Positions 14,043 to 19,284 of a stretch of DNA of 20,834 nucleotides are shown in pieces. Origin of the DNA: a virus; the IMG/VR virus record IMGVR_UViG_3300042445_002084, positions 1-20,834 of that record, one strand, 5' to 3'. The notes under the pieces were generated by a model. The model was given only the letters and a program-made list of their open reading frames with translations, was not told the origin of the DNA and did no database searches. Each line of letters begins with the position of its first letter. The stretch's first letter is position 1. The position numbers and the translations under genes are program-made.

Positions 14043-14272
14043 TTTACTTCGTTTAAATATTTATCAATCTTTTTTAAATTCAATTCTGTAAAGTTTACAC
14101 GATAATTTAACCATAAACTTAAACTTGTTTTGCACATACCTAGATCAATTAATTCTTTATTTACAATTGATTTACCTTGCTCTCCATTCTTATAATAACT
14201 AGAAATAATATTAAATACTTCTTCACGTTTTAAATCGTTTCTTTGCTTTAATTCTTCGCTTATTCTACCCAT
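14039..14272 (-). CDS. 77-aa small HTH-like protein
   Basis: Residues 36-75 read NKELIDLGMCKTSLSLWLNY then a basic/hydrophobic helix ending KKIDKYLNE. This follows the Cro/CI-type helix-turn-helix pattern (..L...g.s.tslS.wl..r......l..I..yL), so it may be a phage DNA-binding regulator. The N-terminus (MGRISEELKQRNDLKREEVF) is a charged helix. It is coupled to both neighbours (TAATG and ATGA). The HTH call is by eye; a structural HTH with another role is possible. Confidence 0.65.
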   Translation of the reverse strand: MGRISEELKQRNDLKREEVFNIISSYYKNGEQGKSIVNKELIDLGMCKTSLSLWLNYRVNFTELNLKKIDKYLNEVK

Positions 14273-14493
14273 TACTTTAATTTTTCAATTTCTTTGTAAA
14301 CCTCATCCCAATATTTACGATGTGTTGAATTTAATCTATCCCAACCTTTATAGTCTTCATCTAATGCACAAGTTTGAATGATCTCATCAATACAAAGTAA
14401 TGCATATTTAAACGCTTTACGCTCTCCCTCGCTAGTGTTATCCATTCTGAACATTTCTATTAATTCAGCAGCTTTGTTTTTAATTCTTTCCAT
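14272..14493 (-). CDS. 73-aa conserved phage hypothetical protein
   Basis: Pattern MERIKNKAAELIEMFRMDN ... KYALLCIDEIIQTCA ... THRKYWDEVYKEIEKL. The 'KA..LI..F...........a..c.deII......YW..V..EIe.l' layout is common in small Bacteroidetes phage proteins of unknown function. Almost fully alpha-helical. It sits between two genes with TAATG overlaps on both sides. Confidence 0.75.
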   Translation of the reverse strand: MERIKNKAAELIEMFRMDNTSEGERKAFKYALLCIDEIIQTCALDEDYKGWDRLNSTHRKYWDEVYKEIEKLK

Positions 14494-14645
14494 TACTTAC
14501 CGTATTTTATTTTGTTGTTTAAATTATGAATGTAGTTTATCCAATCGTTAAAAGTGTTTAAAGGATTATTAGGAACTACTGTATTTTGAATATTTTTCTT
14601 TTTTGGATTATATGTATTCAAATCCCATGTTATAATTGTTTTCAT
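14493..14645 (-). CDS. 50-aa hypothetical protein
   Basis: A frame starting MKTIITWDLNTYNPKKKNIQ and ending NKIKYGK, very rich in Asn. It starts 1 nt after the DnaA-like gene and ends in a TAATG overlap, so there is no room for it to be anything else in this packed operon. No family recognised. Confidence 0.58.
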   Translation of the reverse strand: MKTIITWDLNTYNPKKKNIQNTVVPNNPLNTFNDWINYIHNLNNKIKYGK

Positions 14646-14646
14646 C

Positions 14647-15006
14647 TTAAAATGCTTTAATTGTGAATATTGCTCTTAATTCTGTATTTATTTCATTTGT
14701 AACTTCCTTAAAATATTTATCTTTATATTCTAAATAGTTATCTACTGTTTTAACTCCATGTAATACGGTAGCGTGGTCTTTTTTACCACATATTAAACCA
14801 ATTCTTTTTAAGTTTAGATTAGTGTTATTTCGTAGATACCACATTAATAATTGACGTTTAAAAACTAATGATCTATCACGACTAACTAAACTGATTTTAT
14901 GTTTTTGTATAATTGTTTTAACTCTAAAGATATGTTCAGTTTTCTTCAATTCAGAACCGCATATTCTCATTATACGGTACTGGTAAGGTAATTCAAATTT
15001 ATACAT
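14647..15006 (-). CDS. Stand-alone DnaA domain IV-like protein
   Basis: A 119-aa protein whose second half matches the C-terminal DNA-binding domain of DnaA. RSLVFKRQLLMWYLRNNTNL (46-64) is the helix after the basic loop, LKRIGLICGKKDHATVLHGV (66-85) contains the DnaA signature 'IG..fGgRDHsTV..a', and a further helix with DNYLEYKDKYF follows. The ATPase domain and domains I and II are absent, so this should bind DnaA-box-like DNA without ATP control. It may direct or block host DnaA, or recognise a phage origin. It overlaps the gene before it by 8 nt. Confidence 0.88.
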   Translation of the reverse strand: MYKFELPYQYRIMRICGSELKKTEHIFRVKTIIQKHKISLVSRDRSLVFKRQLLMWYLRNNTNLNLKRIGLICGKKDHATVLHGVKTVDNYLEYKDKYFKEVTNEINTELRAIFTIKAF

Positions 15007-15400
15007 TGTAAGTAAGATTATAATTAATAGATTCTACTTCTTTTTCAAATTGGTTAATGAACTCTTTTGATAGGCTCATTTCATCAATTGACTTTCCACC
15101 TAATGAAATATTAGTTAATGACTTCAAATAACCTAAACCATCTTCATCAGGAGAACCACCACCAAACTCATGACTATGTGTATCGATATCATAATTAAAT
15201 TCAATGTTGTTATCAGTATTTGAATAAATGATTAGTTTATCATCTTCTAATAATAACTCAAACTCATCTTGTTCATCTAAGATAGTTTCTTCAATGTTAA
15301 ATAATAACTCGCTTTTAACACCGTTTAAATTAGCTAAATCTTCATTAACATAGCTTCTAAAATACTTTCCGTTTACGAATAATAAATAAATTGTTTGCAT
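14999..15400 (-). CDS. 133-aa acidic hypothetical protein
   Basis: First gene after the promoter at 15433. A strongly acidic protein: MQTIYLLFVNGKYFRSYVNE, then an Asp/Glu-rich stretch (EETILDEQDEFELLLEDDKL) and a Gly/Asp-rich turn (HEFGGGSPDEDGLGYLKSL). No family recognised. The acidity would suit a DNA mimic or a protein that binds a basic partner, but this is inference. The ATG lies 33 nt after the -7 box. Confidence 0.72.
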   Translation of the reverse strand: MQTIYLLFVNGKYFRSYVNEDLANLNGVKSELLFNIEETILDEQDEFELLLEDDKLIIYSNTDNNIEFNYDIDTHSHEFGGGSPDEDGLGYLKSLTNISLGGKSIDEMSLSKEFINQFEKEVESINYNLTYNV

Positions 15401-15432
15401 AATTTCTATTTGTTTAATTGTTAATTCTGAAG

Positions 15433-15466
15433 CAAATATACATATTCTTTTTTAATTATTAATCAA
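15433..15466 (-). promoter_or_regulatory. Bacteroidetes-type promoter, TTG-N23-TATATTTG
   Basis: Minus strand TATATTTG at 15433-15440 with a TTG at 15464-15466 at the upper limit of spacing (23 nt). It serves the operon that begins with the gene at 15400 and ends at the 12812-12843 terminator. Confidence 0.7.
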
Positions 15467-15496
15467 ATTTAATAATAAATATTTAAGTTTATTTCA

Positions 15497-15527
15497 TAAA
15501 AAAACCTAACTCATTACAAGCTAGGTT
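15497..15527 (-). terminator. Intrinsic terminator after SSB
   Basis: On the minus strand AACCTAGCTT and GAGTTAGGTT pair over 10 bp (two G-U) around a 5-nt loop, followed by a T-run (15498-15504). It lies 23 nt past the SSB stop and ends the ERF-SSB unit. Confidence 0.88.
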
Positions 15528-15550
15528 CTTAAAAGTTAAATTATTTTAGA

Positions 15551-15910
15551 TCAAAAAGGTAAATCTGAACTAGATTCTTGTTTTTTAGGTTCATTTGGAA
15601 CTTCATTTGTTTGTTTACTAGATCCAACAAAATCAAATTCACTAGCTATAATTGAAGTATAATATTTACCATCCTTTTCTGTATAGTCTAATTTACCAAC
15701 TATAAATATTTCAGAACCTTTGAAAAAATACTTTTGTAATATCTCTCCAAGTTTACCAAATGCAACTACGTTATGCCATGCAGTTTTTTCTGTTTTAACA
15801 TTATCTTTAGTATATCCCTCATCAGTTGCTACTGAAAATTTAATACCACCTTTGATAGGCTCTAAATCTTTGCCTATTCTACCTTTTAAAATTACTTTGT
15901 TTACTGACAT
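15551..15910 (-). CDS. ssb: Single-stranded DNA-binding protein
   Basis: A 119-aa protein of the SSB family: SVNKVILKGRIGKDLE (the N-terminal strand of the OB fold), KFSVATDEGY, TEKTAWHNVVAFGKLGEIL, KGSEIFIVGKLDYTEKDGKY. The tail is Asn/Gln/Lys-rich and ends SSSDLPF, the conserved acidic tip that recruits partner proteins (DDDLPF type). It binds ssDNA at forks and during ERF recombination. It is the last gene of the unit before the terminator at 15497-15527. Confidence 0.97.
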   Translation of the reverse strand: MSVNKVILKGRIGKDLEPIKGGIKFSVATDEGYTKDNVKTEKTAWHNVVAFGKLGEILQKYFFKGSEIFIVGKLDYTEKDGKYYTSIIASEFDFVGSSKQTNEVPNEPKKQESSSDLPF

Positions 15911-15919
15911 ACTTATTTA

Positions 15920-16396
15920 TTATTTATTTTTAACGGATAAACTACTTTTGCTAAACGTTACTATTGGAGTTTGTAAAACCTCTCCCGTTTGTTCATTCAA
16001 TGAACTAATACCGTTTTTATTATTCTCGTAAACTGATTTATATTTATTCTCAATTTGAACCAGGTTTTCTTTTGCGACTTTCCACTCGTCAATGTTTTTA
16101 AAATCGAATTGTTTTCTACCCTCAACACGTGTAAATTGATAAGAGCCTATTTTAAACGTTTTATCGTACTTTTCTGATTCGTTATAAGCTAATTCATCAA
16201 TCTGCTTTTTAGCTTCGTTAAAACGCTTCTCTAGTTCTTTAAATACTGCAAACGCTTCTAATGAATTTGTAAATCCTAAATCTACGTTTCTTATTACTAA
16301 ATCAATTTGATTCTGAATAACGTTAATTGAATCAGTTGTTAAACTAACTCCGTTGTAGTTTTCTTCCATGTACTGTTGTTCTTCTCTATTTTGCAT
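15920..16396 (-). CDS. 158-aa phage hypothetical protein before SSB
   Basis: Helix-rich N-terminus (MQNREEQQYMEENYNGVSLT) and a coiled-coil middle (about 45-75: FKELEKRFNEAKKQIDELAY), then a small strand region (KTFKIGSYQFTRVEGRKQF) and a Ser-rich end (FSKSSLSVKNK). The pattern resembles proteins that sit beside SSB/ERF in Bacteroidetes phages, where they may help recombination (Gp157/siphovirus-type accessory), but the role is not established. Its 5' side is the attC-like region. A weak box TATATTTA (16414-16421) lies just before the ATG and might be a promoter. Confidence 0.72.
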   Translation of the reverse strand: MQNREEQQYMEENYNGVSLTTDSINVIQNQIDLVIRNVDLGFTNSLEAFAVFKELEKRFNEAKKQIDELAYNESEKYDKTFKIGSYQFTRVEGRKQFDFKNIDEWKVAKENLVQIENKYKSVYENNKNGISSLNEQTGEVLQTPIVTFSKSSLSVKNK

Positions 16397-16439
16397 GATT
16401 TCTATTTTTTTTGTAAATATATTAATTTTTGTTGTATTT

Positions 16440-16473
16440 GCGTAATTAGTTACGCCTATCAGCTAGTTAGGTG
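16440..16473 (-). other. Partial attC-like site, left end of the cassette patch
   Basis: Contains a 6-bp hairpin GCGTAA/TTACGC (16440-16455) and the box GTTAGGTG (16466-16473). The box is the exact complement of CACCTAAC at 16863-16870, the inner box of the next site, which is what the ends of one integron cassette should show. No matching second box is visible here, so the site looks degenerate or cut. The 16474-16501 stretch to the next stop codon shows no clear feature. Confidence 0.45.
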
Positions 16474-16501
16474 CAATATTACGTACACACCCGAACGACA
16501 A

Positions 16502-16678
16502 TTATAACACTAATTCACTTTCAACTATATCATAATTATTTCCCATTGTACGATTAAATTCACGTCCGTAATTTTGTGCATCTTTAAATTCAGTAAAAGA
16601 TTTGACATCATTTTGAAATACCTCAATTCCATTAGAAAAATAAGGAATGACTGTGTATATTTTTATTTCTTCTTTCAT
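16502..16678 (-). CDS. 58-aa hypothetical protein in cassette 2
   Basis: A frame MKEEIKIYTVIPYFSNGIEV... ending ESELVL. An alternating strand pattern in the first 25 residues and a helix around DAQNYGREF; looks like a compact alpha/beta fold. It starts 1 nt after the stop of the gene upstream, so both are co-translated. No family recognised. It lies within the attC-bounded patch and is read in the same direction as the cassette. Confidence 0.66.
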   Translation of the reverse strand: MKEEIKIYTVIPYFSNGIEVFQNDVKSFTEFKDAQNYGREFNRTMGNNYDIVESELVL

Positions 16679-16679
16679 A

Positions 16680-16838
16680 TTATGAGTATTTAACTATAAA
16701 ATCTTTTTTTAATTTATCTATATCTTCAGTCCTATAAAAACTTGAAGAATGTTCTGTTTTTCTTGTGCCATCTGAATTATAAAATTTCACTATTCCATTT
16801 GGACATAAAACAACAATATCTTTATTTTCTTTATTCAT
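16680..16838 (-). CDS. 52-aa hypothetical protein in cassette 2
   Basis: Starts MNKENKDIVVLCPNGIVKFY and continues with a beta-rich, Ser-rich stretch and a Lys-rich helix (DIDKLKKDFIVKYS). An in-frame ATG at 16862 would add eight residues but overlaps the attC-like box, so the ATG at 16838, with the usual A-rich leader, is preferred. No family recognised. The ORF is followed after 1 nt by the 58-aa gene. Confidence 0.62.
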   Translation of the reverse strand: MNKENKDIVVLCPNGIVKFYNSDGTRKTEHSSSFYRTEDIDKLKKDFIVKYS

Positions 16839-16862
16839 AATTTTAATTTTTAAAAAATACAT

Positions 16863-16943
16863 CACCTAACAGCAATTATACACAAATGGCGACACGTACA
16901 TTCTGCTTATGCCATCTGCGTATAGTTGCAAAACGTTATAACC
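16863..16943 (-). other. attC-like recombination site between two cassettes
   Basis: Plus-strand layout: box CACCTAAC (16863-16870), 1-nt spacer, arm 16872-16890, 20-nt loop, arm 16911-16929, 5-nt spacer, box GTTATAACC (16935-16943). The arms pair over 19 positions with only two A-C mismatches and one G-U. The end boxes pair only at TAAC/GTTA, as in attC sites. It shares TAACAGCAA and TTGC-N4-CGTTA with the site at 17204-17262. The site is visibly GC-richer than its surroundings. Read as a recombination site rather than a terminator, because no T-run follows. Confidence 0.65.
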
Positions 16944-17212
16944 AATGCTAACTTACTTGTTCCAAATCGAGCCTTGTTTCTCCAAAGCGTTTATTTAGTA
17001 GGCATTGTAACAATGTTCTTTCAGGCACTTTGTAATATTTGCCATTAATAAATATTTTTTCGTGCATCAACATTTCTAACATTGATTTTTTATCAAGTCT
17101 TAAATAACAAGTCATAATTATTCTTGTCTTTGTCGGCTCTTGAATTTCAAAGTAATTAGTTAAATCTATCATTCTTATTTAATTTTTAGTTAATAAATCG
17201 CACTGGTTATAA
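16870..17212 (-). mobile_element. Candidate integron-type gene cassette 1 (343 bp)
   Basis: On the minus strand the cassette begins with TTATAACCA (after the G at 17213) and ends within the site at 16863-16943, whose R''-like box is TGGTTATAAC. The two boxes (16935-16944 and 17204-17213) are a perfect 10-bp inverted repeat flanking one gene of 74 aa (16948-17172), which reads in the cassette direction. Size, one short gene and terminal hairpin fit a gene cassette. No integron integrase is seen in the window. Confidence 0.6.
16948..17172 (-). CDS. 74-aa hypothetical protein in cassette 1
   Basis: Starts MIDLTNYFEIQEPTKTRIIM and ends RLDLEQVS; a basic, mixed alpha/beta protein with no known motif and no membrane segment. 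It is the only gene of the cassette and stops 5 nt from the attC-like box GTTATAACC, typical of cassettes with minimal non-coding DNA. An A-rich leader (16 nt) precedes the ATG. Function unknown; cassette genes are often accessory or defence/anti-defence proteins, so it deserves a structure search. Confidence 0.7.
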   Translation of the reverse strand: MIDLTNYFEIQEPTKTRIIMTCYLRLDKKSMLEMLMHEKIFINGKYYKVPERTLLQCLLNKRFGETRLDLEQVS

Positions 17213-17262
17213 CAGCAAGTAAGCACCATTAAAACGGTTGCCTACTTGCGTTCCGTTAGTGG
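17204..17262 (-). other. attC-like recombination site at the right edge of the cassette patch
   Basis: Plus-strand layout: box TGGTTATAAC (17204-17213), 1-nt spacer, arm GCAAGTA (17215-17221) pairing with TACTTGC (17243-17249), with the stem continued by GCA/TGC and CC/GG around an 8-nt loop, 5-nt spacer, box GTTAGTGG (17255-17262). Same architecture and the same 9-mer TAACAGCAA as the site at 16863. The outer box abuts the stop of the ERF gene (17266). Confidence 0.65.
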
Positions 17263-17265
17263 TAA

Positions 17266-17784
17266 TTATAAGAACATCAATGATTTATTCTGTAATTCTG
17301 TTAATTCAAAAGTTGCTTTAAGTTTATCAATTGTGTAAGTTCCTTGTTTAATTGTTTCTAATGCTTTCTCGAAACGTACATTATCAATAGTTTGTTTTTT
17401 ATGGTCATTAGTAGCGTCTGAATCTTTAGTGTCATCAATTAAAAATAAACCGTTTAAAGCGTATTTACGAGCATAACTAGATGAACTACCATAGCATTGC
17501 GAAACATCCATTCCTTTACGGTTAATATCTATACCAGCTTGAGCAGTTACAAATACTTCTTCTTTTGTTTCATTGTCGATAATCGTTGCAGTTGATTCAA
17601 CGAATACTAAACTACCAACTTCTTTTACTTCATCACTAATTGTTAAAGTACAATTGTATGTCTTTAATAGTGGTTTTAAAGCTTCTAATATATCTTCGCA
17701 ACTACGGTAATAGTATTTACCAAATGAATTGAATTGCGACTTATTAGCCTTTAATTCGCTTTGAATGTGTTTTAAACTTTCCAT
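17266..17784 (-). CDS. ERF family ssDNA-annealing recombinase
   Basis: A 172-aa protein with the ERF superfamily core: KANKSQFNSFGKYYYRSCED (N-terminal block), TISDEVKEVGSLVFVESTAT, and the diagnostic QCYGSSSSYARKYALNGLF followed by LIDDTKDSDA. ERF proteins anneal complementary strands in phage recombination and DSB repair, with SSB. The frame reaches a TTG at 17808, but this falls inside the TATATTTG box, so the ATG at 17784 is chosen, 22 nt downstream of the box. It is the first gene of the unit that runs through the cassettes to SSB. Confidence 0.93.
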   Translation of the reverse strand: MESLKHIQSELKANKSQFNSFGKYYYRSCEDILEALKPLLKTYNCTLTISDEVKEVGSLVFVESTATIIDNETKEEVFVTAQAGIDINRKGMDVSQCYGSSSSYARKYALNGLFLIDDTKDSDATNDHKKQTIDNVRFEKALETIKQGTYTIDKLKATFELTELQNKSLMFL

Positions 17785-17805
17785 ATTTCTTATTATTAGT
17801 TTCTG

Positions 17806-17813
17806 CAAATATA
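17806..17813 (-). promoter_or_regulatory. Promoter -7 box for the ERF-SSB unit
   Basis: Minus strand TATATTTG, a perfect consensus match, 22 nt before the ERF start. No TTG at the proper spacing is visible, so the -33 element is weak or different. Confidence 0.62.
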
Positions 17814-17845
17814 ATTAATTTTATTTAATAATAAACTATATTTAA

Positions 17846-17873
17846 TAAAAAAAGTGTAAATTTCTCTACACTT
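17846..17873 (-). terminator. Intrinsic terminator after the endolysin
   Basis: AAGTGTA (17852-17858) and TACACTT (17867-17873) form a 7-bp stem around 8 nt, with a T-run on the minus strand (17846-17853). It is 42 nt past the endolysin stop and separates the lysis module from the ERF unit. Confidence 0.83.
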
Positions 17874-17914
17874 CTTAAAACTAAAATAGAAAATATGCGT
17901 TGTAAAGATAGTTA

Positions 17915-18325
17915 TTATTTAATAATTAAGCATTGTTTTTTTAAATTCTTTGGGTCATATGATACGTGAACCCATGAATAGTTGTACTCGTTAATTAATT
18001 GTGTAAATTCAAGGTTATCTTTTATCCAATCATGAATCTTTTTATTTTCTGATATGCTTCCAGCGTCAATATCAATAGCTTCGCCTTTACAATGTTGGCT
18101 TGTCAAACTACCTTTAACTGCTTTATTAAGGTCTTTCCCTCTGTAAAAACTGTTTATTCTTAAAGGTTTACCATACCATTCTCGTAAAGGTTCAAAACAT
18201 TTTTCAGCTACTGTTATCATAGCTTTTAAATGCTCTAAAGTAGGTTGATTTTTAATACCTAACCTTTGAGCAGTTGCACTAAATGTAGCTTCTTTGAATG
18301 TTATATGTTTACTGATTCTCTCCAT
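17915..18325 (-). CDS. M15-family peptidase endolysin
   Basis: A 136-aa protein matching the peptidase M15 (D-Ala-D-Ala / L-Ala-D-Glu peptidase-type) fold used as phage endolysin: RINSFYRG (56-63), then SQHCKGEAIDID (76-87, the S-x-H-x2-G-x-A-x-D motif) and WVHVSY (119-123). Zinc ligands would be H78, D85 and H120. There is no signal peptide, so export depends on a holin. N-terminal residues 1-50 (KHITFKEATFSATAQRLGIK) match the usual lead-in of this family in Bacteroidetes phages. It ends the lysis module; its start overlaps the small membrane peptide gene by 17 nt. Confidence 0.93.
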   Translation of the reverse strand: MERISKHITFKEATFSATAQRLGIKNQPTLEHLKAMITVAEKCFEPLREWYGKPLRINSFYRGKDLNKAVKGSLTSQHCKGEAIDIDAGSISENKKIHDWIKDNLEFTQLINEYNYSWVHVSYDPKNLKKQCLIIK

Positions 18326-18389
18326 TATCTATATTTTTTAAAATCATAGCAGTAGTTAATATCAAAAACACTGCAATTGTTTCAATCAT
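18309..18389 (-). CDS. 26-aa membrane peptide overlapping the endolysin start
   Basis: A 26-codon frame, MIETIAVFLILTTAMILKNI..., with a hydrophobic stretch at about 4-17 that could cross the membrane once. Its ATG overlaps the stop of the 68-aa gene (TAATG), and its own end runs 17 nt into the endolysin gene, so it is inserted exactly between holin candidate and endolysin. A small lysis-related peptide, possibly holin/antiholin-like, is likely by position, not proven. Confidence 0.55.
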   Translation of the reverse strand: MIETIAVFLILTTAMILKNIDNGENQ

Positions 18390-18595
18390 TATCTTAAAGT
18401 TTTTTGAGCGTGAAATAATGCTTGTGTTCCAAATATAGCTGATACTGTTTGTAAAGCTATTTTAATCAATGGTCGTGAATCTATAACACCACTTTCTGCA
18501 ATTGTTAATGATGCAACACTTAAAACAGTTGCAATTTTACCAGCTATCTTATGTTTTCTAGGTGTTTTTGCTTTAATATTGTCAATTAATTTCAT
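18389..18595 (-). CDS. Small holin-like protein, 68 aa
   Basis: Begins MKLIDNIKAKTPRKHKIAGK, a basic 'KAKTP..hKi' start seen in many Bacteroidetes phage lysis cassettes, then two moderately hydrophobic segments (about 20-33, IATVLSVASLTIAE, and 43-60, LIKIALQTVSAIFGTQAL) and a basic end. Size, two candidate membrane segments and position right before the endolysin fit a holin, which forms pores that let the endolysin out. No holin family is clearly recognised, so moderate confidence. Confidence 0.65.
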   Translation of the reverse strand: MKLIDNIKAKTPRKHKIAGKIATVLSVASLTIAESGVIDSRPLIKIALQTVSAIFGTQALFHAQKTLR

Positions 18596-18597
18596 AG

Positions 18598-18954
18598 TTA
18601 TAGATTTATATTATTTTTTTTTAATTCTTTAAGTAGATCAACAAATGCAGTCGCATTCATGTTAATAGTCCTTTCAGCGTGTCTAACTGCACTTTTTAAT
18701 TCTTCAATATTTTGATTTTGTTGATTAAACTTCAAATCGATTATTTTCTCCAGGTTATCAAATTTAGTATCGTGGGCTTGTTCTAATGCAGTAACTTTGC
18801 TTTTTAATATACTTACTTCATCATGAAATTTAACAGTTTTAGAATCGACATTATTATTCAAGTCTTTTAACTGTTTAACAAGGTCTTTAACAAAATAGCC
18901 AATTATAGCCACAACTAAACCTATAACTAGTTTTATGTAATCTTCTGGAGTCAT
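18598..18954 (-). CDS. 118-aa membrane-anchored coiled-coil protein
   Basis: An N-terminal transmembrane helix (about 8-23, KLVIGLVVAIIGYFVK) is followed by a long heptad-containing region (24-110, with VSILKSKVTALEQ, FDNLEKIIDLKF and IEELKSAVRHAERTI), giving a bitopic protein with a coiled coil. Such proteins near holin/endolysin genes may act as a spanin-like or holin-associated factor (XhlA-like). No lipobox or signal peptidase site is obvious. It lies 2 nt upstream of the holin candidate. Confidence 0.7.
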   Translation of the reverse strand: MTPEDYIKLVIGLVVAIIGYFVKDLVKQLKDLNNNVDSKTVKFHDEVSILKSKVTALEQAHDTKFDNLEKIIDLKFNQQNQNIEELKSAVRHAERTINMNATAFVDLLKELKKNNINL

Positions 18955-18961
18955 TAGATGT

Positions 18962-19282
18962 TTAATTAATTAATTTAGTACATACATCAATTGCGTTTTG
19001 TACAATTAATTTTTCAGAATCAGATAAATCTAAAATATTTAATTGCAATACTCCGTTTTTATGTTCTACATTTATAATATTAGTACCTTTTTCAGCTACA
19101 ACATATTTTAAAGGCTCTTCTATTTTTGATTCACATAATTCTTTTAATGCTACCAATTTACTTTTTTCAATAGTTTCTAATTGATTTAAAAAGAAAACTT
19201 TTGTTTCTGATTCTTGAAGCATCGGTATAATAACTAATGCTTCATCTTCATTTCTGAATACTATTTGTTTAAAATCTTCCAT
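18962..19282 (-). CDS. 106-aa hypothetical protein
   Basis: An unrecognised soluble protein, MEDFKQIVFRNEDEALVIIP..., with a helix-rich middle (LNQLETIEKSKLVALKELCE) and a C-terminal helix (IVQNAIDVCTKLIN). It begins 2 nt after the stop of the large structural gene and is followed by the lysis module, so it may be a tail-associated or chaperone protein. No further clue. Confidence 0.72.
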   Translation of the reverse strand: MEDFKQIVFRNEDEALVIIPMLQESETKVFFLNQLETIEKSKLVALKELCESKIEEPLKYVVAEKGTNIINVEHKNGVLQLNILDLSDSEKLIVQNAIDVCTKLIN

Positions 19283-19284
19283 TA

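Larger units (their letters stand above)
16440..16869 (-). mobile_element. Candidate integron-type gene cassette 2 (left boundary unresolved)
   Basis: Read on the minus strand it starts with TTAGGTG at the junction in the site at 16863-16943, carries two small genes (52 and 58 aa), and ends near the ACCTAAC box at 16466-16472. The start and end boxes are an 8-bp perfect inverted repeat. This is the R''/R' pairing expected from a once-circular cassette. The far half of its end site is eroded. Confidence 0.5.

Noticed and set aside
12595-16031. Plus-strand frames at 12595-12798, 13335-13619 and 15720-16031
   Set aside because: They are shadows of the phosphoesterase, small operon genes and SSB.
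16876-16884. TTATACACA, a match to the DnaA-box consensus TTATNCACA, near the gene for the DnaA-like protein
   Set aside because: It lies in the stem of the attC-like hairpin, where its bases are explained by pairing, and no second box was seen nearby.
16863-17262. The two long hairpins as ordinary terminators
   Set aside because: Neither is followed by a T-run on the minus strand, and stopping there would cut off the SSB gene from its promoter. The shared box layout and box swapping point elsewhere.
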